Positions 1-8,330 of a DNA stretch of 64,000 nt are shown here, one piece after another; positions within the stretch are counted from its first letter, which is position 1; every line of letters begins with the position of its first letter. The notes beneath the pieces are model-generated. The model saw nothing but the letters and a program-made list of their open reading frames with translations, was not told the origin of the DNA and made no database searches. The position numbers were made by a program, and so were the translations under genes. Source of the DNA: Paraglaciecola arctica (GTDB taxonomy: Bacteria > Pseudomonadota > Gammaproteobacteria > Enterobacterales > Alteromonadaceae); the NCBI RefSeq assembly GCF_018861065.1, contig NZ_JAHKQO010000006.1:1-64000 (forward strand), read 5' to 3'.

Positions 1-115
1 TTAAGTGAACAGCATTAGCCTATTGCATTCTTTATAAGCTTTTAACTATAAGCGATTAGCCATACAACATTTGATATTAGGTACGTATCTAAGGTTTAAG
101 CGTTTATTTTTCCCC

Positions 116-2254
116 TCATAGTCTAATTTCAGTCGTTTTTTCAGCCATTAAGGCGGCTTTATCCAAAGGCAAATTTCGTTCGTTTTCTGAAGAAAAGATC
201 GGCGCCTGATCATCATAATGTGTTGAGGTTGCATCTAACGTTGCACTGCCGTAATTATGTATAGTGCGCGACGAAACTTTGCCATCGCTGTTCCACTCAA
301 CAAACATGATATAGCTATCTCCTGCGGTGGCCTTTTGATAACCTGCGTCCTCATCAAATACACCGTAGACTGCGCGTAATACGTCGGGCGCTCCTGAAAG
401 TGGCCAGCTTTTATCACCCCGCACTAACCGGTTGACTTCTCCCCATTTTGGGTCGATTCGTCCGAAGTGAGTGTCCAATAATTGCAAGGCATTGTGAAAG
501 GTTTCGCTTAATTCTGGTTCAGGCTCGTTTCGCATGTTTGCCATAATAAAGGGGGTTGCGGTTAACACCCCTAGTGCCGCGGCCCTATTCCCAGCATCGG
601 TCGCTAAATTCCAGCTCTGCAGTAGCTGTTGCCCGGATTGCATCAGGCTATTTGACGCAAACGACATGGCCATTAAACGTTTAATCACTTGGTCAACTAC
701 CGAGCCTTGAGCGTATTGATTATCGTATTTATAGCTGCGCATTTCCTCCCGGCTGATTGATTCATCCTCACCAAATAACGCTTCGATTCGCAGTCCTCGG
801 TTAGTCATGTTGGTTTGAATACCCATTGACGCGTCATAATCACTGGCCTTTGGTTGGCCAGCGCCTACCGAAGAACGATAAGGAGTGTTGTTGGCATTGT
901 AGACAAAACCAGAAACAGGATTAACGGTTCGTGGCATACGTTCAAACGGGTAATAATCCTGCCAAATAAGATCTGACCGGTCTCCTGCTACTAGGCCCTG
1001 CCAATTAATGTCCGAGAACTTTTCGCCCACGGGTCGCTTAGGCATCATCGCATTATAGTAGTGAGCAATATTGCCGTCCTTATCCGCATATACCTGATTG
1101 ATACTAGGTGATGCAGTCATTCCAAGGGCGGCCTCAAAATCAACTTGGGTGCGAGCCTTATTCATGGCGATCATTTGCTCTAGGGTGCGCATTTCATCCA
1201 TACCGGCCCAACGAAGTGCAAAAGCGCCCTGCTCTGTTTTGAACACTGGACCGTGCACCGAATGATAAATAGCTTCATGAAAGGTCCAACGAATCGGCCC
1301 CCAAAAGGTGACATCAATAGCGGCTTTCGATACTTCAAAGTCACGCCATTCACCATCGAGTAAGTATTGGTCTTCGTTGTTAGGATTAATCGTTAATTCG
1401 TACACATCTACTAAGTCAGGCTTGTTTACTGTGCTGGCCCACCCAAGAGTGGGCCCGTGACCATGCAAAATAACCGGTGCGCCAGGAAAAGTACTGCCAG
1501 CCATATCCCAGCCCTGCTGCGTCTTGACTCGTGCTTCATACCAAGCGACAGGTCCGGTAAGTGGTTGATGAGAATTAACCAACAAACGAGTATAACCATC
1601 ATCTGTTCTTGCAGGGGCAATGGCAATCCCTTGGCTTCCTAGATCCGGTTGTGGTGAATCTGTAACCTGTAACCACGCCACTTTATCTAACCCGGTTCCA
1701 TAACGCCCTTCAACAACTGACGCAACCACCTGATCAAATCCATAAAATAGTGGCGTTTTAAAAGTAAAGCCCGCAACAATGTCCTTACCCGTAACCGGAA
1801 GCAATGCTGTAGCTATTTTCCCAGGATGTTTAGACGCGTAATAGTTGACACCATCGGCGTAAGCTTGAGCATGATCTCGGGTTTGCTGGGAAATACGCGT
1901 ATCGTAGCCCGAATTGACTACGTCCCACACTCCCATAAATTGCACTAAATAATCAGTTTTAGCGGCGTCAACACCATGTAAAGTTGCGAGTTTTCCTCGG
2001 GTAACTAGCAAGATATCCTGCATAGTTTCAAAGTCATCTTCCGCATGGGCAAAAGCCAGTCCAAACGCAGCATCAACATCTCTCTCTCCGAAAATATGTG
2101 GCACCCCGTATTTATCGCGAATAATTTGTACGTCGTACTGGTCGGCTAAATCATGATATTGAGCAGAATCCACTTTCTCAGGGGCTGTAATCCAAAAACC
2201 TAGAAAAACTAACACTAGTATTGTCGCAATTGAGATCAGTATTCTTTTAATCAT
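116..2254 (-). CDS. Penicillin acylase family protein (N-terminal nucleophile amidohydrolase)
   Basis: The 712-residue length fits single-chain precursors of penicillin amidase/AHL acylase enzymes, which self-cleave into alpha and beta chains and hydrolyse amide bonds in the periplasm. Residues 5-23 form a hydrophobic signal/anchor. The segment IIRDKYGVPHIFG near residue 45 and the FGLAFAHAEDDF block near 64 are typical of the alpha chain. The likely self-cleavage site is Gly206-Ser207 in DLGSQGIAIAP, which would make Ser207 the N-terminal nucleophile. Most relatives have Asn after that Ser; here it is Gln. GWASTVNKPD near 281 probably supplies the beta-chain oxyanion Asn. The gene stands alone and nothing downstream shares its strand. 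Substrate (beta-lactam, acyl-homoserine lactone or other amide) cannot be told from sequence. Confidence 0.88.
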   Translation of the reverse strand: MIKRILISIATILVLVFLGFWITAPEKVDSAQYHDLADQYDVQIIRDKYGVPHIFGERDVDAAFGLAFAHAEDDFETMQDILLVTRGKLATLHGVDAAKTDYLVQFMGVWDVVNSGYDTRISQQTRDHAQAYADGVNYYASKHPGKIATALLPVTGKDIVAGFTFKTPLFYGFDQVVASVVEGRYGTGLDKVAWLQVTDSPQPDLGSQGIAIAPARTDDGYTRLLVNSHQPLTGPVAWYEARVKTQQGWDMAGSTFPGAPVILHGHGPTLGWASTVNKPDLVDVYELTINPNNEDQYLLDGEWRDFEVSKAAIDVTFWGPIRWTFHEAIYHSVHGPVFKTEQGAFALRWAGMDEMRTLEQMIAMNKARTQVDFEAALGMTASPSINQVYADKDGNIAHYYNAMMPKRPVGEKFSDINWQGLVAGDRSDLIWQDYYPFERMPRTVNPVSGFVYNANNTPYRSSVGAGQPKASDYDASMGIQTNMTNRGLRIEALFGEDESISREEMRSYKYDNQYAQGSVVDQVIKRLMAMSFASNSLMQSGQQLLQSWNLATDAGNRAAALGVLTATPFIMANMRNEPEPELSETFHNALQLLDTHFGRIDPKWGEVNRLVRGDKSWPLSGAPDVLRAVYGVFDEDAGYQKATAGDSYIMFVEWNSDGKVSSRTIHNYGSATLDATSTHYDDQAPIFSSENERNLPLDKAALMAEKTTEIRL

Positions 2255-2478
2255 AAATTCCCTAAGGTGATTCTTTTGTTAAAATATCAATGAGGTAAAT
2301 GGCAGCTAAGCAACAGTTCCAAAGCGTTCAATCGAACATTAACTTAGGCCACAACACTTTAACATTATTTTAAATTAATATTATCATATCAATTACTTAT
2401 GGTTTTATTTATCGCTAACAGGGTAATAAGTTAGGTTTAATAGCGAACTCCCCAAGCAAAGCTCAAAAGGAAATAAAG

Positions 2479-2862
2479 TTGATATCAAAAAAAGTTCGAG
2501 AATTATTTGTGTCTTTGATGGAGGCAACCAACAATAATAATACTTCGCAGGTTAGATACGATCCTCGAACAGATAATTATAGGGGCTCATTTAACCTGAC
2601 TTTACTGAATAAGTTCATTGATGAAGGTGTGTTTGAAGTGGTGTCAAATGACGCCGATGGCATCGAAATATTGATGAATAACCGAGATGATTTTCTAAGC
2701 AGTTTCGCGTCGGGCGTCAAAGAAGCAAAGTTAGGTAGGGATCAATATTACGCTGATTATAATGCTAACCCTTTTGCTTTTTCAGTTGGCTACGAGCATT
2801 TTATGCACATGAACAAAAAGCCCAAAAAACTTGAAGGTTATGCTTGTTACGGTTTTGAATAA
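2479..2862 (+). CDS. Hypothetical protein, first gene of the J-domain cluster
   Basis: This encodes 127 residues of unknown family. The start is TTG, supported by AAGGA about 8 bases upstream. The protein has no signal peptide or membrane segment and looks cytosolic. The N-terminal helix MISKKVRELFVSLMEATN is followed by an Asn-rich stretch and a compact alpha/beta-looking core, and the C-terminus is rich in aromatics (ADYNANPFAFSVGYEHF). It is the first of five same-strand genes running to 5339. The gap to the next gene is 141 bp, so it may have its own transcript. No function is proposed. Confidence 0.6.
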   Translation: MISKKVRELFVSLMEATNNNNTSQVRYDPRTDNYRGSFNLTLLNKFIDEGVFEVVSNDADGIEILMNNRDDFLSSFASGVKEAKLGRDQYYADYNANPFAFSVGYEHFMHMNKKPKKLEGYACYGFE

Positions 2863-3003
2863 AGCTAATTACTGTGGAGAGACTTTCATTGTTATTTTGC
2901 ATTACTGAGCATTGTGAAAACAACACGGTAGAGGTAAAATGCGCTACTGAAAATCATAGGCATTTTAAATTGAATCAAATGCACAAAAATTACGATATAT
3001 TTT

Positions 3004-3264
3004 ATGGATCATTTTGAACTATTAGGGGTGACCAGAACCTCAACGACTGCCGAAATTAAGAAAGCTTATCGAAAACTCGCCAATCAATTCCATCCAGATA
3101 GGAATGATGCGGCAGAAGCAAAAGAAAAGTTTCAATTAATTCAAAAAGCTTACGAAGTCATCGCCGATCCTCAAAAACGCTCTTTGTATATTAAGAGTCA
3201 TTACACTATTACCACAGACCCAAGAGAAATTGCCGATTCCTTTTGGCACAATGCCTTGTTGTAG
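3004..3264 (+). CDS. Small J-domain (DnaJ-like) co-chaperone
   Basis: This is an 86-residue protein made almost entirely of a J domain. Residues 4-65 contain the family core: FELLGV at the start, helix [13 protein letters not shown], the diagnostic HPD tripeptide in FHPDRND (about residues 31-33), and helix III ending in DPQKRSLY. J domains stimulate ATP hydrolysis by Hsp70/DnaK. The Gly/Phe linker, zinc fingers and substrate-binding C-terminus of true DnaJ are absent, so client choice must come from elsewhere, plausibly from the unknown proteins encoded next to it. Only 11 bp separate it from the next gene, which indicates co-transcription. No clear Shine-Dalgarno is visible before the ATG. 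Confidence 0.85.
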   Translation: MDHFELLGVTRTSTTAEIKKAYRKLANQFHPDRNDAAEAKEKFQLIQKAYEVIADPQKRSLYIKSHYTITTDPREIADSFWHNALL

Positions 3265-3275
3265 GAATTTAATTA

Positions 3276-3740
3276 ATGAAAGTCGAAACATCTATACCCG
3301 CCTATCTGGCGGATGATTTTTCTATGTATTTAGAAAATATGGAATCATTGAGTGATCCAGAAAACCCTGATTTTTTAGCTAATTACCTTAAGGTTTTATC
3401 AGCTCAATTAGCTTCAAGCAGTAAAGTCTTTGATGGCATGGTTGATCAATTAGCTATGGCTATCACTCGAAGCGTAAGAATAGATTCAAAAAATCTAGCT
3501 AAGATAGATTTAAGTCAACCACCTTTGTGGGAAAATATTAAACCCTATGTAGCTGTTCATGCGGATGCAAGAGCCGCTATTACTGAGTTAATGAATCACT
3601 CAGAACATGAATTAAAAACAGCGGTGTTGCTGGTCCATTTTTATAATACATATGATGCCACACCATTGCCTCCAGTGGATGAAGTTGATATTAACGAAGA
3701 TGCAACAGATCCTTATGCAACCTATGGTTATGATGAATAA
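3276..3740 (+). CDS. Hypothetical protein of the J-domain cluster (acidic tail)
   Basis: This 154-residue protein of no family I recognise starts at ATG 11 bp after the J-domain gene, with AGGA upstream. It looks helical and soluble (DFLANYLKVLSAQLASSSKVFDG, ITELMNHSEHELKTAVLLV split over several helices). It ends in a Pro/Asp-rich acidic tail (DPYATYGYDE). The next two proteins of the cluster also end in acidic, aromatic-containing tails, which may be a shared interaction signal. The placement suggests a partner of the J-domain protein; this is inference only. Confidence 0.6.
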   Translation: MKVETSIPAYLADDFSMYLENMESLSDPENPDFLANYLKVLSAQLASSSKVFDGMVDQLAMAITRSVRIDSKNLAKIDLSQPPLWENIKPYVAVHADARAAITELMNHSEHELKTAVLLVHFYNTYDATPLPPVDEVDINEDATDPYATYGYDE

Positions 3741-3767
3741 ACTTAAACTTTTTTTGAGGAATACCAA

Positions 3768-4415
3768 TTGACTAGTAACGCACTGACTCTTGCCACAGAT
3801 ATTACCGAACAAGCTCAAAACAGCGGTAGAGAAGCCGGTACCTCATTAGAAAGGATCGCTTCTGAACAAGGTGATACGGCGATGTTAGCTGTATTTTCTG
3901 AAATGGATATTTTGACCGTGGCGAAAATTGTACGAGAGCATGACGCCACTATTCCCTCTATAGCCACTTGGTTAATGGACGCCGAGTCCATTAAAAAATT
4001 GCTAAATGTTGAACCTTCTTATTGGCAAAATCTGGATGAAGATTCGCTATTTAGTGCACAAAACGAAGCTCATAGTTTACTTGCTCAAATATTTCTTTCT
4101 TATGATGACGATGAGAAACAAAAAGAGATACTTAAGGCAATTATACAAGATGATTTTGGCTTGTTATATTTATCATTGCCATTTATTGGCCATGATTTCT
4201 CAGAACTTGAATATGATGAAGAGCAAATATCGGGCAGCATAGAAGAATTACTTCTTAAGATTAAAAACCTTGATGAAGAAGCCTATAACGAAGTGCTAGC
4301 CGTAAGCACAAACGGTAGTTTAGACAACATAGAGGCGGCCTTAAAAAACAATGCCAATAAACAAAGAGTAACTGCTGTGGAAATGGACACCGACGATATG
4401 TTTGCCCCTCTATAG
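3768..4415 (+). CDS. Hypothetical protein of the J-domain cluster, strongly acidic
   Basis: This encodes 215 residues of unknown family. The start is TTG, with GAGGA at 3756-3760, seven bases upstream, which decides the start. The predicted product is soluble, helical and very acidic, with the runs SYDDDEKQKE, LEYDEEQ and MDTDDMF, and it ends in FAPL. The motif IARIVREHDATIP-like (here AKIVREHDATIP, near residue 45) resembles a helical-repeat turn but is not enough to assign a fold. The gap to the next ATG is 9 bp, so the two are almost certainly translated from one message. Confidence 0.6.
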   Translation: MTSNALTLATDITEQAQNSGREAGTSLERIASEQGDTAMLAVFSEMDILTVAKIVREHDATIPSIATWLMDAESIKKLLNVEPSYWQNLDEDSLFSAQNEAHSLLAQIFLSYDDDEKQKEILKAIIQDDFGLLYLSLPFIGHDFSELEYDEEQISGSIEELLLKIKNLDEEAYNEVLAVSTNGSLDNIEAALKNNANKQRVTAVEMDTDDMFAPL

Positions 4416-4424
4416 GATTATGTC

Positions 4425-5339
4425 ATGAAAATAGCAGAGTTAAGGAACAAGCCTTTTATTCTTTTGGTATTAAAAGACGGACTAGCACAGGGATATTTTA
4501 CTGAGGAATTTGTGCATAAGACCAAGCAACAATTATCAGATATGTCGTTAAGAATAGCATCTGACAATTTATCTATAATCTATGCAGATCATATTAAAAA
4601 AGCCTGTGAAATAGTGCTTGGGATCATCAACCTCGGGTTATTAAGTCATTGTGACAACAGTACTGAAAAAGCCAAAGAGATAATTAAAACCCAAGGAATT
4701 GTGTATTGCTTCAGAGCCGGTTGGGCTAAATATGCTGAATTAAAGCAGATTTCTGCTGAATATTTTAAACAAATCAAACTTAGCAGCTACGCGCTGGGCG
4801 CTAACGACACCACGGATATAACACAAGTTCATGCAAATTTTGTCGAAAGAGGACAAGACAGTCTAAGGCTTTTTAATTTACATAGAATTATATCCTCGCA
4901 ATATGCTGCGAACGTAGTGATACCTGAAACTGACGAAGATTATCTAAGGTTTGAGCTAACTAAACTGCTTAACTCAGCCATAGCACTAAGGCTTATCGAT
5001 TCACAGCACAAAGTATTTAATAACGAACGCTACAATCAACTTATTGCTTATCTGAGTACTACCGAGGTCAATCAAACCCTAGAAAAGTTCGAGCAGTGTG
5101 TAGAAGACTTTACTCAGCAACAACCTGCCTCTACTAAAAAGTATCTGCAAGAGTCGTCTTTATTGGATTTTAATGAGTTTAAATCAATCATTAAGTCACA
5201 AAAGAAACTAACAGTTTATGTTCCTGAAATATTAGAACTGTCTGTCAATCTCACCAATGAATTGAACGATGATTTTGAAGGCGGTTATGATTTTGGTATA
5301 GATGATCAAGAAGATATTGCTTATTTAAAACCTGAATAA
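4425..5339 (+). CDS. Hypothetical protein, last gene of the J-domain cluster
   Basis: This 304-residue protein belongs to no family I recognise. It starts at ATG nine bases after the preceding stop and looks all-helical and cytosolic. The N-terminal half has hydrophobic helices with Cys and His (ACEIVLGIINLGLLSHC) and a GIVYCFRAGWAKYAEL stretch. The C-terminus is an acidic tail rich in Gly/Asp/Tyr (GGYDFGIDDQED). It closes the five-gene cluster; the convergent SDR gene lies beyond a hairpin. Function is unknown. Candidates are a client-recognition, assembly or maturation factor working with the small J protein, but nothing in the sequence proves this. Confidence 0.62.
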   Translation: MKIAELRNKPFILLVLKDGLAQGYFTEEFVHKTKQQLSDMSLRIASDNLSIIYADHIKKACEIVLGIINLGLLSHCDNSTEKAKEIIKTQGIVYCFRAGWAKYAELKQISAEYFKQIKLSSYALGANDTTDITQVHANFVERGQDSLRLFNLHRIISSQYAANVVIPETDEDYLRFELTKLLNSAIALRLIDSQHKVFNNERYNQLIAYLSTTEVNQTLEKFEQCVEDFTQQQPASTKKYLQESSLLDFNEFKSIIKSQKKLTVYVPEILELSVNLTNELNDDFEGGYDFGIDDQEDIAYLKPE

Positions 5340-5498
5340 TTCGATTCCACTAAGGGAATATACTGAAGATAGCTCAGTTGCGATTAAAGGTCTGCAAATG
5401 CCATTAATTCGGTAATAGATTAACTCTACCCATAGTGCATAGCATTAAGTTAGTGGTCGAAAAAATAAAAGATTTCATAAGCAGCTAACTACATAAAT

Positions 5499-5535
5499 AC
5501 ATACAAGCGCGAGCTAAAATTTTGCGCTTGTATGT
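5499..5535. terminator. 12-bp hairpin between convergent genes
   Basis: ACATACAAGCGC (5499-5510) pairs perfectly with GCGCTTGTATGT (5524-5535) around a 13-base AT-rich loop. It lies between the end of the J-domain cluster (5339) and the end of the SDR gene (5617), where a bidirectional terminator is expected. There is no long T-run on either side, so it may work with Rho or stabilise the 3' ends rather than terminate by itself. Confidence 0.45.
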
Positions 5536-5616
5536 GATTTCCAGATAATGAAAAAAATATAGATTTAACCTAAGAGATCCATGGCGCTTAGGAACTTATT
5601 TTTAATTTTTCTACAC

Positions 5617-6387
5617 TCAGCCTGCATTTGCCACCTGTCCACCATCTAAAACAACAGTGTGACCACATACGTAATTACTCGCACGGGAACAAAGATAAAT
5701 AGCAGTGCCTGCAATATCAGCCATTTCACCCGTTTTACGAGCAGGCAAACCATTTGCAATATCTTGTTCATGGTCCATGATATGTTTTGTCATTTTACTG
5801 GGGAAAAAACCGGGCGCGATACCATTGATATTAACATGAGTAGGACGAAGGTCTGCTGCCATGTGACGCGTCATTTGAATGACTGCTGCTTTACTAGCCG
5901 AATAAGAGTAATTGTCCATGCGTGGATGAGTGATGCCATTAACCGAGGCAATATTCACTACTCGTGATGGTTCATCGGCGTTTCCAGCTAAGCGCAATGC
6001 CGGTAATAAGCGTTTACTTAAAAAGAAAATAGACTTCACGTTTAAATCCATAACCTTGTCCCAACCTGCTTCTGGAAATTCCTCAACAGACGCTCCCCAA
6101 GTCGCACCTGCATTATTAATCAGAATGTCTATCTCTGGCTCTCTTTTAAGCATGTCATCTGCAAAAGCATCCACTCCCGCCATAGTTGATAGATCGGATT
6201 GAACGGCGATACACTCCCCCAAAAGCGATAGTTCAGCGGCACATTGTTGTAATTGCTCAAGTTTACGTGCGGTAATATAGGTCTTGACTCCATTCTCGAC
6301 AAAACCACGAGCGATCATTGCACCTATTCCGCTTGACCCACCAGTCACCACAGCCACTTTACCCGCAACAGAAAAAAAATTATTCAT
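5617..6387 (-). CDS. SDR family NAD(P)-dependent oxidoreductase
   Basis: This 256-residue classical short-chain dehydrogenase resembles RhlG/gluconate-5-dehydrogenase-like members. The nucleotide-binding glycine motif is TGGSSGIGA near residue 16. The NNAG motif is followed by the catalytic Ser in NIASVNG and the catalytic pair YSASK. The C-terminus HTVVLDGGQ is typical of the family. It is probably cytosolic, reducing a ketone or oxidising an alcohol with NAD(P)(H). It lies downstream of another SDR and a MaoC hydratase on the same strand (149-bp gap), so acyl-CoA or hydroxyacyl metabolism is plausible. The exact substrate is unknown. Confidence 0.85.
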   Translation of the reverse strand: MNNFFSVAGKVAVVTGGSSGIGAMIARGFVENGVKTYITARKLEQLQQCAAELSLLGECIAVQSDLSTMAGVDAFADDMLKREPEIDILINNAGATWGASVEEFPEAGWDKVMDLNVKSIFFLSKRLLPALRLAGNADEPSRVVNIASVNGITHPRMDNYSYSASKAAVIQMTRHMAADLRPTHVNINGIAPGFFPSKMTKHIMDHEQDIANGLPARKTGEMADIAGTAIYLCSRASNYVCGHTVVLDGGQVANAG

Positions 6388-6536
6388 CTACGATCCCTAT
6401 TGTTCAAAAAATGTGTTTTAAAAACATTTAGTATTAATAACTTGCCCGATTACGTTAAATATTTTTGATCGGTATTAACGCTCGCACATGTTGCTATTTT
6501 GGCATTAGCCTATTGTTATCAATCAATTGCACAGTG

Positions 6537-7457
6537 TTATTTGGTGCTTAAGTCAACACCCAATGAAGCAGCAGCTTTAGCGACATATTTATTGGTTTGC
6601 ATCCAGCCTGCTTTAAGTTCTTCGGCGTTACTTTGGTCTTCAAGTGCTGCCCATTTTGCTAATAAATTTTCTGGTGTTTGTTGCTCAGGGGATAAATAAA
6701 TGCCATCAGTTTCTTTGATTACAGCTCTGGCATAGCCCCCTGCCCCGCAACCTAAAATAGTGCGATTCGGCGCATTTTGGGCAACTAAAACTAATAAACC
6801 TGTGGTAACCGATTCAACTGTCATCAGTTCTAAAACGCGTTTATCTTCAATCAGTTCTTCAGTCATTGCTGTACGCGCTGTAGGAGACAGGCAATTAACC
6901 TGAATATTATTTTTTTGTCCTTCGATACATAAAGTATTCATTAGGCCCACGACTGCCATTTTGGCTGCGCCGTAATTTGCCTGACCGAAGTTACCGTATA
7001 ATCCCGAAGATGATGTGGTCATGACGACACGACCATAGTTTTGTTGTTTCATAATGCCCCATACTGCTTTAGTGCAGTTAACCGAGCCCATAAGATGCAC
7101 ATCAACAACTAGTTTAAAATCTTCGATTGGCATATTAGAAAAAGACTTATCTCTTAATATTCCGGCGTTATTAACTAAAATATCAATACGGCCCCATTTT
7201 TCCATGGCCTGATCGACCATGCTTTGCACTTGTTGCATATCAGCGACGTTGGCACCATTTGCCATCGCTTCTCCACCAGCCTTCTCGATTTCGGCCACTA
7301 CAGCTAACGAACCTTCAGACATTGCACCATCTGTTGAAGCCAAGTCATTAACAACCACTTTTGCTCCTCGTGCCGCTAACGCTAATGCATGAGAGCGACC
7401 TAAACCAGCGCCTGCGCCCGTCACTATTGCTACCTGATTGTCGAATCTAATTGTCAT
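6537..7457 (-). CDS. SDR family oxidoreductase, (3R)-hydroxyacyl-CoA dehydrogenase-like
   Basis: This 306-residue SDR resembles the dehydrogenase domain of multifunctional enzyme type 2 (17-beta-HSD4-like). TGAGAGLGRSHA at about residue 13 binds NAD(P), NNAGILRDKSF is characteristic of that subgroup, and the active site is TTSSSGLYG with YGAAK. About 50 residues beyond the standard SDR core (LSPEQQTPENLLAKW) also fit the MFE-2 type. The gene is 47 bp downstream of the MaoC-like hydratase. A (R)-specific hydratase plus (3R)-hydroxyacyl-CoA dehydrogenase is a sensible pair for non-canonical beta-oxidation. Confidence 0.85.
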   Translation of the reverse strand: MTIRFDNQVAIVTGAGAGLGRSHALALAARGAKVVVNDLASTDGAMSEGSLAVVAEIEKAGGEAMANGANVADMQQVQSMVDQAMEKWGRIDILVNNAGILRDKSFSNMPIEDFKLVVDVHLMGSVNCTKAVWGIMKQQNYGRVVMTTSSSGLYGNFGQANYGAAKMAVVGLMNTLCIEGQKNNIQVNCLSPTARTAMTEELIEDKRVLELMTVESVTTGLLVLVAQNAPNRTILGCGAGGYARAVIKETDGIYLSPEQQTPENLLAKWAALEDQSNAEELKAGWMQTNKYVAKAAASLGVDLSTK

Positions 7458-7504
7458 AACGTCCTCAAAATATAAATTGTGAAAATAATCGAATCACTCT
7501 AGGT

Positions 7505-7969
7505 TTATGGAGTAATGATTGTCATTGTTAACCACTGTGCGGTTAATGCTGGTTTATCTTCCGAATCAATTTCGACTGTGATATCCCATGTTAGTAGAAA
7601 TTGCCCAGGCCTTTTTTCAAGTACATTGGCCAACACCATATGCCCCCGAATTTTACTGTTCACTTTTACTGGCTGTAAGAATCTGATTTTATCAAAGCCA
7701 TAATTCAGTCCCATCACGGCATTTTCTATATGGAGTCCTGCGTCATAGGCAATGGCCGACAACAAAGACAGAGATAAAAAACCATGGGCAATGGTACTCC
7801 CAAAAGGCGTTTCTTTAGCTTTAATTGGATCTATATGAATAAACTGATGATCGTGGGTAGCATCGGCAAAACTATCAATTTGATCTTGGGTAATGGTAAA
7901 CCATTGTGACACTCCAGTTGATTTTCCAACATAATCAATTAAGTTCTGCGCTTGCGTTGTAACAGCCAT
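7505..7969 (-). CDS. MaoC family dehydratase, (R)-specific enoyl-CoA hydratase-like
   Basis: This 154-residue protein has the single hot-dog fold expected of MaoC/PhaJ hydratases. The catalytic Asp and His lie in FADATHDHQFIHID (residues about 35-47). TPFGSTIAHGFLSLSLL is the family's central helix. Such enzymes hydrate trans-2-enoyl-CoA to (R)-3-hydroxyacyl-CoA. It is the first gene of a minus-strand set with two SDR enzymes. The ATG follows an AGGGTTCC region that offers only a weak ribosome-binding site. Confidence 0.88.
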   Translation of the reverse strand: MAVTTQAQNLIDYVGKSTGVSQWFTITQDQIDSFADATHDHQFIHIDPIKAKETPFGSTIAHGFLSLSLLSAIAYDAGLHIENAVMGLNYGFDKIRFLQPVKVNSKIRGHMVLANVLEKRPGQFLLTWDITVEIDSEDKPALTAQWLTMTIITP

Positions 7970-8330
7970 AATAGGGTTCCTTTTTAATCGCTATAAGCAC
8001 AATAATACGCTCGAATAGAAATTGATTAAAATCATCCTGTGATATGGTCGGCTATAAACCAGAAAAAGGGTTGGATGTTTTATGCGTTGTTTACAGAACT
8101 CTAACCTTGGTCTTTATTAGCAGGATTTTACTGCTAATTATCAATACCTTAAACTTACCTCCTAAAATTAAATCAACAATGAAGTACTTCCAGCTTTATC
8201 CAATACCAATGCGTAAACACGTATTTTCTTATTATTTTTGATGGCTTAGCGCCACAATATAAATGCTCACGTTGTGTTAATCGGTTTAACTCGTTATTCT
8301 CATTCGATAAAATTATCCAGAGTCCTGACA
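7970..8330. other. Divergent intergenic region
   Basis: These 361 bp separate the MaoC gene from the SGNH-like gene and must hold both promoters. An open stretch at 8044-8241 (+) would encode 65 residues, but it lacks a Shine-Dalgarno site and protein-like composition, so I do not call it. No clear operator or hairpin was seen. Confidence 0.4.

Noticed and set aside
8044-8241. 65-residue open stretch on the plus strand
   Set aside because: No Shine-Dalgarno, odd composition, and it lies in a divergent promoter region.
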